64,000 bases of DNA from Candidatus Brocadia sinica JPN1 (GCF_000949635.1 NZ_BAFN01000001.1:3407052-3471051); one strand, 5' to 3'; numbered from the stretch's first letter, positions 27,321 to 36,768 are shown. Made by a program: numbers and translations. Notes: a model not told the origin generated them from the letters alone.

Positions 27321-29480
27321 CTAAAAATCTTTAAATTCATCATCCGACATGGGGATTATACGATTAGACTTGGTAGTCGACATGGCATATTTCTTGCCGT
27401 TCTCTTCTTGCAAAGTTTCGTCCAGTGTATCATGTTTAGATTCTTTGCTATCTTCGTCTTTGTTTGCTCTCGTAATAATGCGGCCTGCCTTTTCCCGGGT
27501 GGATAAGGTTCTTCTGATGGAAGGAATAAACACATCTTTCTTTGACGATTGCGCATCCTCCTTCATTGAACCTTCTTTTTTTTCCTTTCCAGCGCCAACC
27601 TCTTTTGCGATTCTTTCCACAAGCGCTTTTAAGCTCTCTGCCTGTGCTGAGAGTTCCTCACTGGATGACGCCGTTTCTTCGGCATTTGCGGCGTTTTGTT
27701 GCGTAACTTGGTCCATCTGGGTAATGGCCTTGCTGACCTGGTCTATTCCATCTGCCTGTTCATTTGATGCGTTCGTAATCTCATTTACAAGATCGGTAAC
27801 CTTCTTTGCCTTTATAACGATCTCTTTGAGGATTTCGCTTGATTGTTTGACAAGATCAGTACCTGAGGTAACCTTCTTTGCGCTGTCTTCAATCAATCGG
27901 GTAATGTCCTTTGCTGCGCTGGCGCACCTCTGCGCAAGGTTCCGCACCTCTTCGGCAACCACCGCAAAACCTTTTCCATGTTCACCAGCCCTCGCAGCCT
28001 CTACAGCTGCATTGAGCGCCAGGAGGTTGGTCTGAAAGGCAATACCGTCGATAACCTTGATAATGCTTACGATATTGTTGCTGCTTTCATTGATTTCCTG
28101 CATTGAATCGTTTACCTTCGTGATTGACTCGTTGCCTGTTTGTGCAGAATGGTAGCAAGAGGTTGCCAATTCGGATGCCTTATGGGCATTCTCAGCATTC
28201 TGTTTGGTCATTGAAGACATTTCTTCCATGGATGATGAAGTTTCTTCAATGGAGGCGGCCTGTTCTGATGCCCCCTGGGCAAGACTCTGGCTTGATGAGG
28301 AGATCTGTTCTGAAGCGGATGCTACCTGTGCAGAACTCTCGGTCAGATCATCCAGAAGGGATCTGAAAAGACTTGATATCTTGCTGGTAATCTTGACGAC
28401 AAGGATGCCCAGTCCAGCTACAAAGCCTGCCGAAGCTATTCCAACGATAATCATCCATTTTCGTAAGTCGGCAACAGCTTTAAACGCCTCTGCCTTGTCT
28501 ATCTCGGCTATAATTGCCCAATTCATGCCGAGTACATGAAACGGTGCATAAGCGCTCAAAACAGGTATGCCACGATAATCATTAAGAACCTTACAGTCAG
28601 TTTTACCTCCAATGGCCTCTTTTACCGCCTCTGTATCAACCTTATTAACCAAAACTGTTGGTTTTTCTGAGAATCTTGAATTGGAACGCATCAATTTATC
28701 CGCTCCTACCAAGTAGGTTTCTCCCGTTTCTCCCATGCCTGAGCGTTCTTGCATGACTGCATCAATTTTATTGATAGGCATCTGAAAGATAAGTATGCCG
28801 ACCTTCTGGTTACCGTCATAAATTGGGCTGGCAATAAAAGAAGCCGGGTCTCCATTCGAAGGGGCATACGGTTCAAAATCAGCCAGTTTTGCATAGCTAC
28901 GATCATTGAGAGTATCCGCAGCGTTAACATCCTTATATAACTTTGCGATATTGCTCGTATTATAAGGTCCTGAAACTAAATTCGAGCCAAAATCCAGTTC
29001 TTTAAAAACCGTGTAAACGACATTTCCTGTTTCAGCATCAACAAGAAAAATATCGTAATATCCATATTCTTCAAGGTATTGCTTGAAGATAGGGTGAAAA
29101 CGGGCGTGCAACTTGCTGTAATCGCTGCCGTCCTGCGCATCGAAATATTCCAATTTTTTACCTGTAGGGAATGGATTTTTGATGATATACAAGTCCCGCA
29201 CTTTTTCCGTCCCCATCTGATGAAATGCCTTTTTGAATTCCTTTACGGCAGTAATGACCATTTCATTTCTTGAAAGAGTTACTGCATCACACTTTCTCTT
29301 TGAAAACCAGTCATTAATAAAGGCTTGTTTGACATTTCTCACGGAAACTAACTGGTTAAACGACTGTTTTTCCAACGCCTTACTGGAGCTATAATAACTT
29401 AGTACTCCAATCGCAATCAAAGGCACTAAACCACCTATGATAAATAACGAGATAATTTTTGTATTCAAATTCATTTTCAT
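27321..29480 (-). CDS. Methyl-accepting chemotaxis protein with large periplasmic (dCACHE-like) sensor
   Basis: A 719-residue receptor: membrane helix at about 8-28, periplasmic domain of some 300 residues with [19 protein letters not shown] and [17 protein letters not shown] typical of double-Cache folds, second helix near 342-365, then the signalling tip [20 protein letters not shown]. The C-terminal linker ends EFKDF, like the other receptor's DFKDF. Ligand unknown; double-Cache domains usually bind small organic molecules. Confidence 0.9.
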   Translation of the reverse strand: MKMNLNTKIISLFIIGGLVPLIAIGVLSYYSSSKALEKQSFNQLVSVRNVKQAFINDWFSKRKCDAVTLSRNEMVITAVKEFKKAFHQMGTEKVRDLYIIKNPFPTGKKLEYFDAQDGSDYSKLHARFHPIFKQYLEEYGYYDIFLVDAETGNVVYTVFKELDFGSNLVSGPYNTSNIAKLYKDVNAADTLNDRSYAKLADFEPYAPSNGDPASFIASPIYDGNQKVGILIFQMPINKIDAVMQERSGMGETGETYLVGADKLMRSNSRFSEKPTVLVNKVDTEAVKEAIGGKTDCKVLNDYRGIPVLSAYAPFHVLGMNWAIIAEIDKAEAFKAVADLRKWMIIVGIASAGFVAGLGILVVKITSKISSLFRSLLDDLTESSAQVASASEQISSSSQSLAQGASEQAASIEETSSSMEEMSSMTKQNAENAHKASELATSCYHSAQTGNESITKVNDSMQEINESSNNIVSIIKVIDGIAFQTNLLALNAAVEAARAGEHGKGFAVVAEEVRNLAQRCASAAKDITRLIEDSAKKVTSGTDLVKQSSEILKEIVIKAKKVTDLVNEITNASNEQADGIDQVSKAITQMDQVTQQNAANAEETASSSEELSAQAESLKALVERIAKEVGAGKEKKEGSMKEDAQSSKKDVFIPSIRRTLSTREKAGRIITRANKDEDSKESKHDTLDETLQEENGKKYAMSTTKSNRIIPMSDDEFKDF

Positions 29481-29640
29481 GCAATTATCCTCCGCCTTTT
29501 AAAGGATTAATAATGTGGGTCTATACGTAGTTTTTGATCTCATCTGCTTTTGTGTATAGCACCTCCTTCTTAGCGTTTGTATGATGAAGTAGTTTTAAAA
29601 TAAGTAACTTTTTAGCGATCGGCTATCAGTGTCAGGTGTC

Positions 29641-29849
29641 AGGGACCGGGGATCAGGGGAAATCAAAAATCAAAGATAAAAAATTAAAAATTCATATCAA
29701 AATGAAAGAAATGTTTTCTGTCTTTAAAATCTCGAACTTATCTTTGAATTTTGATTTGTCATTTTGCATTTTGATCTTTAATTTTTAAATTTGAATAAAG
29801 TCGTCAGATTCTTATCTCCTATCCTAAAACCCGATCCCTGATCCCTATT
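29641..29849. repeat. Nested double palindrome between receptor and cheA (no gene inside)
   Basis: Outer arms: GGGATCAGGGGA (29649-29660) and TCCCTGATCCC (29834-29844). Inner arms: AATCAAAAATCAAAGATAAA with TTAAAAATTC (29661-29692) and ATCTTTGAATTTTGATTTG plus TTGATCTTTAATTTTTAAAT (29740-29790). The inner pair matches the repeats around the S23 gene at 25.6 kb, but here without the gene. It fills most of a 381-base gap; no gene is seen in it. Confidence 0.75.
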
Positions 29850-29861
29850 ACCACAGCCCTT

Positions 29862-31661
29862 TTAATTCAGAGCCATACTCATAATACCCCCGACATCCAG
29901 GATAAGGCCTACGTGTCCATTTCCAAGTATGGCGCTGCCGGAGATTCCCCGAATATTGCAGAACCGCTCTCCCAAACTCTTAATGACTATCTGCTGTTGA
30001 CCCAGGAGGTCGTCAACGAGGATTCCACACCTTCGCCCCTCACCCTCAACGATCAGGATAAGGGCCTCCCAGGGATTCATTTTTTTGGGTTTAACGTTAT
30101 ACAAGGAGTGTAGTCGTACCATGGGTAACAAATTGCCACGTACATTAATCAATTCTCCGCGTTGTTGTACGGTAGAAACGTCTTCTTTTTTCGGACGGAT
30201 AGATTCTTCAATAGAGAGCATGGGGACAATATATTTTTCCGGACCTACCTGTACAATCATGCCATCGATGATCGCCATGGTGAGCGGTAGTTTGATGGAA
30301 ATTTTGGTGCCTTTTCCTTCTGCTGTAGAAATCTCTACCTTCCCCCGCAAGCGTTCAACATTCTTTTTTACTACATCCATGCCCACACCTCGTCCTGAGA
30401 CATCAGTCACCTTGTCTGCCGTAGAGAATCCAGCGGCAAAGATGAGATTATAGATTTGCTGCTCGGAGAGAGAGGCATCTTTTTCGATCAGTCCTTTTTC
30501 AATAGCTTTTTTCAAAATTTTCTCTTTACAGAGACCTTTACCATCATCTTCAATTTCGATAACGATATTACCACCCTGATGGAAGGCATTTAATCGCACA
30601 AGACCATCTGCAGGTTTTCCTCTGGCTACTCGTTCCTCTTGAGATTCAATCCCATGGTCAATTGAATTTCTAATGATATGTACAAGCGGGTCACCGATTT
30701 CTTCAATCACCGTCTTGTCCAGTTCTGTATCCTCCCCGGAAATTTCCAGCCGTACCTTCTTGCCCACTTTTGCAGAAACATCACGCACGAGTCTGACCAT
30801 TTTTTGAAATGTTGATTTCAAAGGCACCATCCTCATGCACATGACTTGGTCCTGTATGTCCTTGACGATTTTGTTCAGATGGGAAAGGTTTTTATTTGCA
30901 CCATTGCTGGTGTTGCCAAATGTTTCACTGATGAGGGCGTTGGCTATTACCAGTTCGCCCACAAGGTTAACGAGATTATCCAACTTTTGGGTATCAACTT
31001 TAACCGTTTCAATCGAAGGTTTGCCAATTATCGATTGGACCTTGAGTGCGTTGCTAATTTTCTCAGGTGTGGTTATTCCTTTTTCTACTAATATTTCACC
31101 CAGTTTTTTTCTACACCCTTGCTCTTCTAATGCCTGTTCCAGCTGATCTTTGCTGATATCTCCGCTTTCAAGTAATATTTCACCGATATGCATTACTTTT
31201 GGAAAATGAGTGTCAGTATCGTTTTGTAAAGACGAATTTTGATTATTTCCTAAAACAGCAAATATTTTCGATAAAAGTGGCTGGTAATTAATTACCTCTG
31301 CTGAAGCATTTTTGTTATCTATCTTATTTGCTATAGTATCTCTCAGCTTTTTTAGTATATCCACGCCTTCATACAGGATTTCAATAGTTTCCGGTGTGAT
31401 TTTTATTTTCGCCTTTCTTGCTTCGTCTAAAAGGGTTTCTAATTCATGGCTTACTTTACCGATATCTTTTAGACCTAGGAAGCCCGCGCTGCCCTTCATA
31501 CTATGAATTGGACGGAATATGCCGTTGATAATATCCACGTCTTCCGGGTTTTCTTCTAACACCAGTATCTTAGATTCGACATCTTCAAGGTGATCACTGG
31601 ATTCGACAAGAAATTCTTTAACAATTTCAACATCGTCCATAAAATTTATATTGTCTTCCAT
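29862..31661 (-). CDS. cheA: Chemotaxis histidine kinase CheA with an embedded MshEN-like module
   Basis: A 599-residue kinase. Hpt domain with phospho-His53 in PIHSMKGSAGFLG, then an unusual stretch at about 155-205 (GEILLESGDISKDQLEQALE ... LGEILVEKGITTPEKI) resembling the two helical repeats of MshEN/GspE-type domains, in the place of a usual P2 domain. Next come the dimerisation helix region, ATPase N-box IIRNSIDHGIE, GRGVGMDVV, and the C-terminal CheW-like domain. MshEN modules can bind c-di-GMP, so CheA might sense it; this is inference. Confidence 0.92.
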   Translation of the reverse strand: MEDNINFMDDVEIVKEFLVESSDHLEDVESKILVLEENPEDVDIINGIFRPIHSMKGSAGFLGLKDIGKVSHELETLLDEARKAKIKITPETIEILYEGVDILKKLRDTIANKIDNKNASAEVINYQPLLSKIFAVLGNNQNSSLQNDTDTHFPKVMHIGEILLESGDISKDQLEQALEEQGCRKKLGEILVEKGITTPEKISNALKVQSIIGKPSIETVKVDTQKLDNLVNLVGELVIANALISETFGNTSNGANKNLSHLNKIVKDIQDQVMCMRMVPLKSTFQKMVRLVRDVSAKVGKKVRLEISGEDTELDKTVIEEIGDPLVHIIRNSIDHGIESQEERVARGKPADGLVRLNAFHQGGNIVIEIEDDGKGLCKEKILKKAIEKGLIEKDASLSEQQIYNLIFAAGFSTADKVTDVSGRGVGMDVVKKNVERLRGKVEISTAEGKGTKISIKLPLTMAIIDGMIVQVGPEKYIVPMLSIEESIRPKKEDVSTVQQRGELINVRGNLLPMVRLHSLYNVKPKKMNPWEALILIVEGEGRRCGILVDDLLGQQQIVIKSLGERFCNIRGISGSAILGNGHVGLILDVGGIMSMALN

Positions 31662-31696
31662 AGTTATATCCTCAATAGTCAGGTTTTAAGAGAAAA

Positions 31697-31766
31697 CCAC
31701 TGATTTCGCAGATTGCACAGATTATAAATATGACTAATAAATCTGTGTCATCTGTGAAATCTGTGG
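31697..31766. repeat. 70-bp palindrome between cheA and the receiver-fusion gene
   Basis: CCACTGATTTCGCAGATTG (31697-31715) with CACAGATTATAA pairs with AATCTGTGTCATCTGTGAAA and TCTGTGG (31738-31766), arms of about 29 bases. The arms contain repeats of the unit CAGATT, a form seen dispersed in other bacterial genomes. Confidence 0.7.
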
Positions 31767-31801
31767 CTTCCGTATTTTCATAGTGTTAAGGTAATCCCTT
31801 G

Positions 31802-32806
31802 CTAAGAATTTAACAGTACGTTGTTTTTTATTAGGTGCTTATTAATCTTTTCAATTAATTTTTGTCTTGTAAAAGGTTTTACAAGAAAATCTACTGCACC
31901 AGCGCGAATGGCTTGTATTACATTATTCTGTGTTGGAGAAGAGGAACACATAATGATCGGTATTGTGTTGGACATAGCGTTTCTTTTAATGCGTTCACAG
32001 AGTGTTATACCATCAACACCGTTCATGTAAATATCCATCAACACAAGGTCGATATGGTCTTTTTGAAGCTGGGAGAGAGCGCTATTTGGATTATCTGTGA
32101 CCAATATTTTATATTCACTGCTCAAAAGTTTCCGAATAATTCGTAAATCTGTGTTCGAATCGTCTACGGCCAGTATCGTGCCCTTGAACTGCTTATTGTT
32201 CTCTTCGATGACTTCGCAAAAAAACTCTTCGCCGACCAGTTTTGACATGCTTAATATGAATTGACCGTCATCAAAACCCAGAATTCGCATTGTTGCAGTC
32301 AGAATAAGACACTCTTCGTTCAAGGTTTCTTCATTGAGCGCGGCGCTTGCATTTTCTTTGTTCATGATAAGCGTACTTGTTAATTTCAAGTGGATGGGTT
32401 TGGGTAGTTTCGGTCTTAATTCGTTATCCAGCATACCGCAGACCTGGTTGGTAAATTCTTTAAATGCGTCCGCACAATCGTTGTCTAAAATGCCCTTGCC
32501 TGCATTATCGCGGATTACAGCATCTTCAAGGGTTAACAGGAGACTTCCTATGGTAATTGCCTCCTTTATCGCAAAGATTAAATACAATTCTCCTTCGTAA
32601 AATTCTTCTATTGCCAGCTTTGCCATTACATAATCTGTATTAATCTTCTTAATGAATGAGTTCAGTGTTGTACTTTGTAATACGGGATTTGTCAGGAAAA
32701 ACTGTTTATTCGTTAGTTTACCACAATCGGTACAAATTCTCGGGAATGTACTTACAAGAGTTTCCTCTAACTTAGAAGACGTTTTTTTGTTTAGGGGTTT
32801 TTCCAT
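31802..32806 (-). CDS. CheC/CheX-like domain fused to a C-terminal receiver
   Basis: A 334-residue protein. The last 125 residues form a receiver: ILAVDDSNTDLRII, acceptor Asp in LVLMDIYMNGVDG, and DFLVKPF. The first 200 residues contain ADAFKEFTNQVCGMLDNELR, similar to the catalytic helix of CheC/CheX/FliY proteins, and an N-terminal CTDCG pair. A phosphatase-receiver fusion could terminate signalling in a self-regulated way. Lies between cheA and cheX. Confidence 0.65.
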   Translation of the reverse strand: MEKPLNKKTSSKLEETLVSTFPRICTDCGKLTNKQFFLTNPVLQSTTLNSFIKKINTDYVMAKLAIEEFYEGELYLIFAIKEAITIGSLLLTLEDAVIRDNAGKGILDNDCADAFKEFTNQVCGMLDNELRPKLPKPIHLKLTSTLIMNKENASAALNEETLNEECLILTATMRILGFDDGQFILSMSKLVGEEFFCEVIEENNKQFKGTILAVDDSNTDLRIIRKLLSSEYKILVTDNPNSALSQLQKDHIDLVLMDIYMNGVDGITLCERIKRNAMSNTIPIIMCSSSPTQNNVIQAIRAGAVDFLVKPFTRQKLIEKINKHLIKNNVLLNS

Positions 32807-32829
32807 TTTCGTTACTATAGGATGAATAA

Positions 32830-33357
32830 CTATTTATTTGATTCTTTAAGCAATAAACCAATGTTAAACTTTTCGTTGCTGGAGATAAAGGGAGTCATGA
32901 GCCAGGGATCTTTGCTGAAACAGGAAAGTGTTGTGTCAGCTACAACAGGGTGATTGTTTACAGCGGTGATAGAAAGACCTTCTCCCGCAATTACAATTGG
33001 TATGGAGAGATGCATGTCGCCGTATTGAGCCGTCAGCTTTGTCTTTACATTTCCCGCGATCATATTTGACACCTCACCGATAGCATCTTTTACCTCGCTC
33101 GTAAATTCGGTCAATTCTGTCATCAACATAGTTGATGCAACCTTTAATGCGAGCCTTTTCGAGCAAAACAGGGCAATAACACCATGATATTTACCGGTGA
33201 AACTCACCATACCAATTACATCCGTTTTTATTTGTGTATCATCTACTAATGAGGCTTCGTTATACTTTAAGTCCATCATAATCATTGTTTCAAATAGTGT
33301 CTTTGTAGATTCGGTAATATCTAATGCGATAGTTTCCATCATACTTTCTAACGCCAT
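32830..33357 (-). CDS. cheX: CheY-P phosphatase CheX
   Basis: A 175-residue CheX-type protein with the catalytic helix VKDAIGEVSNMIAGNVKTKL (the E-x2-N pattern) and GKYHGVIALFCSKRLALKV. It dephosphorylates CheY-P. The cluster therefore holds three candidate phosphatases (CheC, CheX and the fusion), which is more than usual. Confidence 0.82.
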   Translation of the reverse strand: MALESMMETIALDITESTKTLFETMIMMDLKYNEASLVDDTQIKTDVIGMVSFTGKYHGVIALFCSKRLALKVASTMLMTELTEFTSEVKDAIGEVSNMIAGNVKTKLTAQYGDMHLSIPIVIAGEGLSITAVNNHPVVADTTLSCFSKDPWLMTPFISSNEKFNIGLLLKESNK

Positions 33358-33467
33358 GATTTGTTTTCTCCTTTTCTTTTTAGGTTTTTAAAATATCATT
33401 TCTAATTCATATTCCGTGTCGCTGATATTGGGCGATGGATATATTGCTCAGCGGGGGGATATCTTTA

Positions 33468-33845
33468 CTATTTTACAAGCAAAAAATTTCCTAATTTGGA
33501 CTTTAATTGATCCGGCGTGAATGGTTTTGTCAGATAACCATTAGCACCGCTGTTTTTTGCCTCTTCAACCTTTGCCTCGCTGCCTTCCGTGGTTACCATT
33601 ACAATTGGAACATTGCTCTTTTGACCTGATCCCCTGAGTGCCTTAACAAAATCTATTCCTGTCATGTTTGGCATGTTCCAGTCACAGAGGATTAAATCGA
33701 TATTATTGGAAGTGGCTTTTTCAAGACCTTCCCTTCCGTCCCCCGCCTCGACAAATTCATCCACGATCAGGCCGGATTGCTGGATGTTTCTCTGAATAAT
33801 TTTCCTCATAACTGCTGAATCATCAATTATTAGCACTTTTGGCAT
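33468..33845 (-). CDS. cheY: CheY-type response regulator (second copy)
   Basis: Single receiver of 125 residues starting at the ATG 33843-33845 with GGAGGG upstream; a longer reading is possible but overlaps the HTH gene. Motifs: VLIIDDSAVMRKII, acceptor Asp in LILCDWNMPNMTG, MVTTEGSEA, GYLTKPF. DWNMPNMTGIDF is the classical chemotaxis-CheY form. It overlaps the end of the HTH gene by 23 bases. Confidence 0.93.
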   Translation of the reverse strand: MPKVLIIDDSAVMRKIIQRNIQQSGLIVDEFVEAGDGREGLEKATSNNIDLILCDWNMPNMTGIDFVKALRGSGQKSNVPIVMVTTEGSEAKVEEAKNSGANGYLTKPFTPDQLKSKLGNFLLVK

Positions 33846-34050
33846 GTTCTTTCCCTCCGTTTCCTTTGAAGTTATTAATTTCACTTTTTTCTTGTATCCA
33901 CTGGTCAATTTTAGACTGTTCAAATCGCCACATATTCATTATTTTAAAGGAAGGAATTGCTCCTTCTTTTACCAATTTGTATACTGTGCGGGGACTTATT
34001 TTCAGATATTCTGCGACTTGTTTTATTGTCATGATATTAGGATTTTGCAT
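33823..34050 (-). CDS. Small helix-turn-helix (excisionase/MerR-like) protein heading the che operon
   Basis: A 75-residue protein with the typical Xis/AlpA-type winged helix: MTIKQVAEYLKISPRTVYKL, VKEGAIPSFKIMNMWRF. It is the first gene of the minus-strand cluster and overlaps cheY, so the two are probably co-translated. Could regulate the cluster; its target is unknown. Such domains are also found in phage and plasmid excisionases, but no integrase is nearby. Confidence 0.8.
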   Translation of the reverse strand: MQNPNIMTIKQVAEYLKISPRTVYKLVKEGAIPSFKIMNMWRFEQSKIDQWIQEKSEINNFKGNGGKEHAKSANN

Positions 34051-34448
34051 AGTCGTTTACCTTTTTGCATTTATTGCCTTTTCATTGCATTTGTTACCTC
34101 GGATTATCGGAATAATAAAAAATTATTTTAGGGAGAATAGAATATTTTTTACAAAGGTGAAATGGTCTGAAGGAGTGACAGGCACTGCATTCTTTATGAT
34201 CCAGGCGCGAACTATTCCAGACGCAGTTGCCAGCGGGAATTGGCCTCTGCCATCTACAGATAATGATTTCAGAAAATGTTATTCAAATAATTGGCATGGT
34301 ATGTCAGGCGGATGTTCAATCTGTACAATAGAGAGTTGCTAAAGACTAAATCAGTGATACCGAACGGGTGTCGGGGCATTCATCTCCGGAAAACAATTTT
34401 CTGATTTGGAAAGCAATTTTTCGAGAAAAGGGCGGTGTGTTGATTTTG
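34051..34448. other. Gap upstream of the che operon, no gene recognised
   Basis: 398 bases between the che operon start and the 3' end of the epimerase gene. It should carry the che promoter, but no convincing -35/-10 pair was found. A plus-strand frame of about 60 codons (34157-34342) ends in CSICTIESC; it lacks a ribosome site and family resemblance and is not called. Confidence 0.5.
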
Positions 34449-35348
34449 TCAAATAAGATTAAGTAATTCTCGAATATATCGTTTTAATCCTTCAATCCCG
34501 GCGTACCGTACGCCTAATGACTGAGATTGAGTATTATCAATGGTGTGGATGGGTTGTTTGGGTGTGCCACTGATGTTGGATTGAGAAGCGCAAAATTCTT
34601 TGGCTATTTGTGCTACTGTCATGTTATCAACATAAAAGTCTACCAGATTGTAGATTTTTCCTGATGCCTCTTTGTTGCTAATTGCTAAGTCTATGGCCTG
34701 AATCACATCTTCAACGTTTACTATTTTTCCACCCCCGGAAACTTCTACATTACATCCGTGTTTGATGTCCTTCACGATATTGTACCAGGCAGAGTGGGCA
34801 AGATGTGGATTTATACCATAGATGCCTACCGGACGAAAGATGGTTGTGTCAAAGGTCTTAGTCATGCAATATGCATGACAAAATGCTTCCACAGATGCCT
34901 TATAGGCGCCATAATTCGAATCGGGTATGAGAGGATGTAATTCATCCAGCTTGATATGAGGAAAGATGTACCCATATACTGCGCAGGAACTGATAAAGAT
35001 AAATTGTTTGATGCCTGCTTGTTTGGAGGCATCCAGGAGTTCTATACTGCCCAGCAGATTAGCCTCTACAAAACGTTTAATGTCTTTGTTGGCCGCCTCA
35101 TGGAAGGAAGCCCCATTTCTTTCATAGGCCATGTGAATAACTACATCGGCGCCTTGTACAAATTTCTTCAAGGTCTCTTTGTCTGTCATGTCACCCTGTA
35201 TAAAAGTGATCTTTTTCTGATAATCCATGAGATGCAAGGTGTTGCTGGTATTTCGTATAAGGGCAAGAATTTGAATATCCCTTTCAAAGAGTTTTTTTAC
35301 TACATAATGACCCAAAAATCCTGTGATCCCTGTTAATGCAATTTTCAT
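34449..35348 (-). CDS. NAD-dependent epimerase/dehydratase
   Basis: Extended short-chain dehydrogenase of 299 residues. The start is at the ATG 35346-35348, where the Rossmann motif begins (MKIALTGITGFLGHYVVKKL); the upstream extension is not family-like. Also visible are HMAYERNG, the Ser in FISSCAVYG and the catalytic YGAYK. It probably acts on a nucleotide sugar. It neighbours a sterol-desaturase-like gene; together they could modify a lipid or its glycan, but this is only proximity. Confidence 0.85.
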   Translation of the reverse strand: MKIALTGITGFLGHYVVKKLFERDIQILALIRNTSNTLHLMDYQKKITFIQGDMTDKETLKKFVQGADVVIHMAYERNGASFHEAANKDIKRFVEANLLGSIELLDASKQAGIKQFIFISSCAVYGYIFPHIKLDELHPLIPDSNYGAYKASVEAFCHAYCMTKTFDTTIFRPVGIYGINPHLAHSAWYNIVKDIKHGCNVEVSGGGKIVNVEDVIQAIDLAISNKEASGKIYNLVDFYVDNMTVAQIAKEFCASQSNISGTPKQPIHTIDNTQSQSLGVRYAGIEGLKRYIRELLNLI

Positions 35349-35394
35349 AATATCTTTCTCCAATTTAAGATCATTTTTAGTCAAACAGAGGGGA

Positions 35395-36261
35395 TTAACG
35401 GCTTTCAGTGGATTTCCCCCATGTGCGATGCGTGATCGCATAGCCCGTAATCTTGCCGATAAAGGGAATCGCTAGCATGCCACGTAAATTTACGCAATGC
35501 TTTGTGTCCCGAAAATCCCTGAGACCGATCGTCATACCTTCATGGCCCATGTAGGGCTGGGCCCGGTAGGTGCCTAACAAGAGGTCCCACCATGGCAGGT
35601 TGAAGCCAAAGTTGCTGTTGGCCTCGTAGTCCTCCATCGAGTGGTGCACCCGGTGCATATCTGGCGTCACCATGAACCACCGTAGCACATAGTCTACACT
35701 GTGCAGCATGCGCACGTTACCATGGTTGAACATGGACGTTGCATTGAGCACCACCTCAAATGCGACAACCGCCAGCAGGGGTGGTCCCAGCACCAAAATT
35801 ACTGCAAACTTGATCAGCATGGAAAGCATGATTTCCAAAGGATGAAACCGCACGCCGGTGGTGACATCGAAGTCCAGGTCTGCATGATGCATGCGGTGTA
35901 TCCTCCAAAAGACTGGAATAGCATGGAACATCACGTGCTGCAGGTAGATGGCGAAGTCCATGATGACCACGGATACTATGATGACAATTCTCTGAGGTAT
36001 CTGGAAGTAATTGAAAATGCCCCATCCGTGCTTTTGAGCAAATACCGCCATGCCTACCGCTGCCGTGGGAAAGATGATGCGCAACAGGAAGCTGTTCAGG
36101 AACACGACTCCCAGATTATTAATCCAGCGAAATACCTTTGAGGCTGTGAGCACCCGCCTGGGTGTAACCAGTTCCCACAAAGCCATAACCGCCAAGATAC
36201 CGAAAAAGAAACCGAGGCGAATGACAACCTCATGGTTCATGACAAACTCACGAATGTTCAT
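35395..36261 (-). CDS. Sterol desaturase / fatty acid hydroxylase family membrane protein
   Basis: An integral-membrane diiron oxygenase of about 288 residues with the His clusters HVMFH, HRMHHAD and HRVHHS, and several hydrophobic helices. The ATG at 36261 is used; a later ATG (36240) is an alternative. Members hydroxylate or desaturate lipids using O2 and an electron donor. In an anaerobe the role may be limited to microoxic conditions. Upstream is a divergent coiled-coil gene. Confidence 0.87.
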   Translation of the reverse strand: MNIREFVMNHEVVIRLGFFFGILAVMALWELVTPRRVLTASKVFRWINNLGVVFLNSFLLRIIFPTAAVGMAVFAQKHGWGIFNYFQIPQRIVIIVSVVIMDFAIYLQHVMFHAIPVFWRIHRMHHADLDFDVTTGVRFHPLEIMLSMLIKFAVILVLGPPLLAVVAFEVVLNATSMFNHGNVRMLHSVDYVLRWFMVTPDMHRVHHSMEDYEANSNFGFNLPWWDLLLGTYRAQPYMGHEGMTIGLRDFRDTKHCVNLRGMLAIPFIGKITGYAITHRTWGKSTESR

Positions 36262-36316
36262 GTTTTTGATTGAACAGTCAAAAGATAGATACAAAGACGT
36301 TAGTTACTATAGCTGA

Positions 36317-36700
36317 ATGCAGACCGTTTTTCAATACGAAGCTTTCATTGTCCGATCTTTTGAACCTAATTATATCAACGAACTCGAGGATACATATACC
36401 AGAGATATTGATGATGCCTTTGACAAGACTCCAGACCTCGAGAAGCCATTCTTCGTTGCACAAATGGGTTGGCGACGGGCAGAAGCATCTCAACAGAGAG
36501 AAGAGTTGGCGAGACAGCACGCATTAGAGGCAGAGGCAAAGGTCAAGCAACTCGAATCTGAAAAAGACAAGGCCTGGAAAACCCGAGAAAAGAAGAGACA
36601 GGAACAAGAGGCTGCAAGGCTGCGAAACCTGCAAGATTCTAAACATATTCGTAAGCGTCTGAAACAGGCCAAGAAGCGCAAAAAGAAAAAGAAGAAATAG
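36317..36700 (+). CDS. Lysine-rich coiled-coil protein, unknown function
   Basis: A 127-residue protein. The N-terminal 55 residues are acidic and aromatic, followed by a long charged helix (ARQHALEAEAKVKQLESEKD) and a Lys/Arg-rich end (KRLKQAKKRKKKKKK). No signal peptide. The basic tail could bind nucleic acid or membranes. Transcribed divergently from the sterol-desaturase-like gene. No family recognised. Confidence 0.55.
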   Translation: MQTVFQYEAFIVRSFEPNYINELEDTYTRDIDDAFDKTPDLEKPFFVAQMGWRRAEASQQREELARQHALEAEAKVKQLESEKDKAWKTREKKRQEQEAARLRNLQDSKHIRKRLKQAKKRKKKKKK

Positions 36701-36768
36701 GATGATGAATTCTGACAGAATGACTGAGGTCGCCTTGATTAGTGATTAATATATTGACAATAAAAGAC

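Noticed and set aside
27349-28035. 228-residue plus-strand open frame opposite the second chemoreceptor
   Set aside because: It is antisense to a strongly conserved receptor signalling domain, with Ser/Ala-biased shadow translation and no family motif.
33823-34050. Prophage or integrative element suggested by the excisionase-like HTH
   Set aside because: No integrase, att repeats or phage genes nearby; the gene is embedded in a che operon.
34157-34342. Cys-ending small frame in the gap upstream of the che operon
   Set aside because: No ribosome site, no family match, codon pattern unlike the neighbours.
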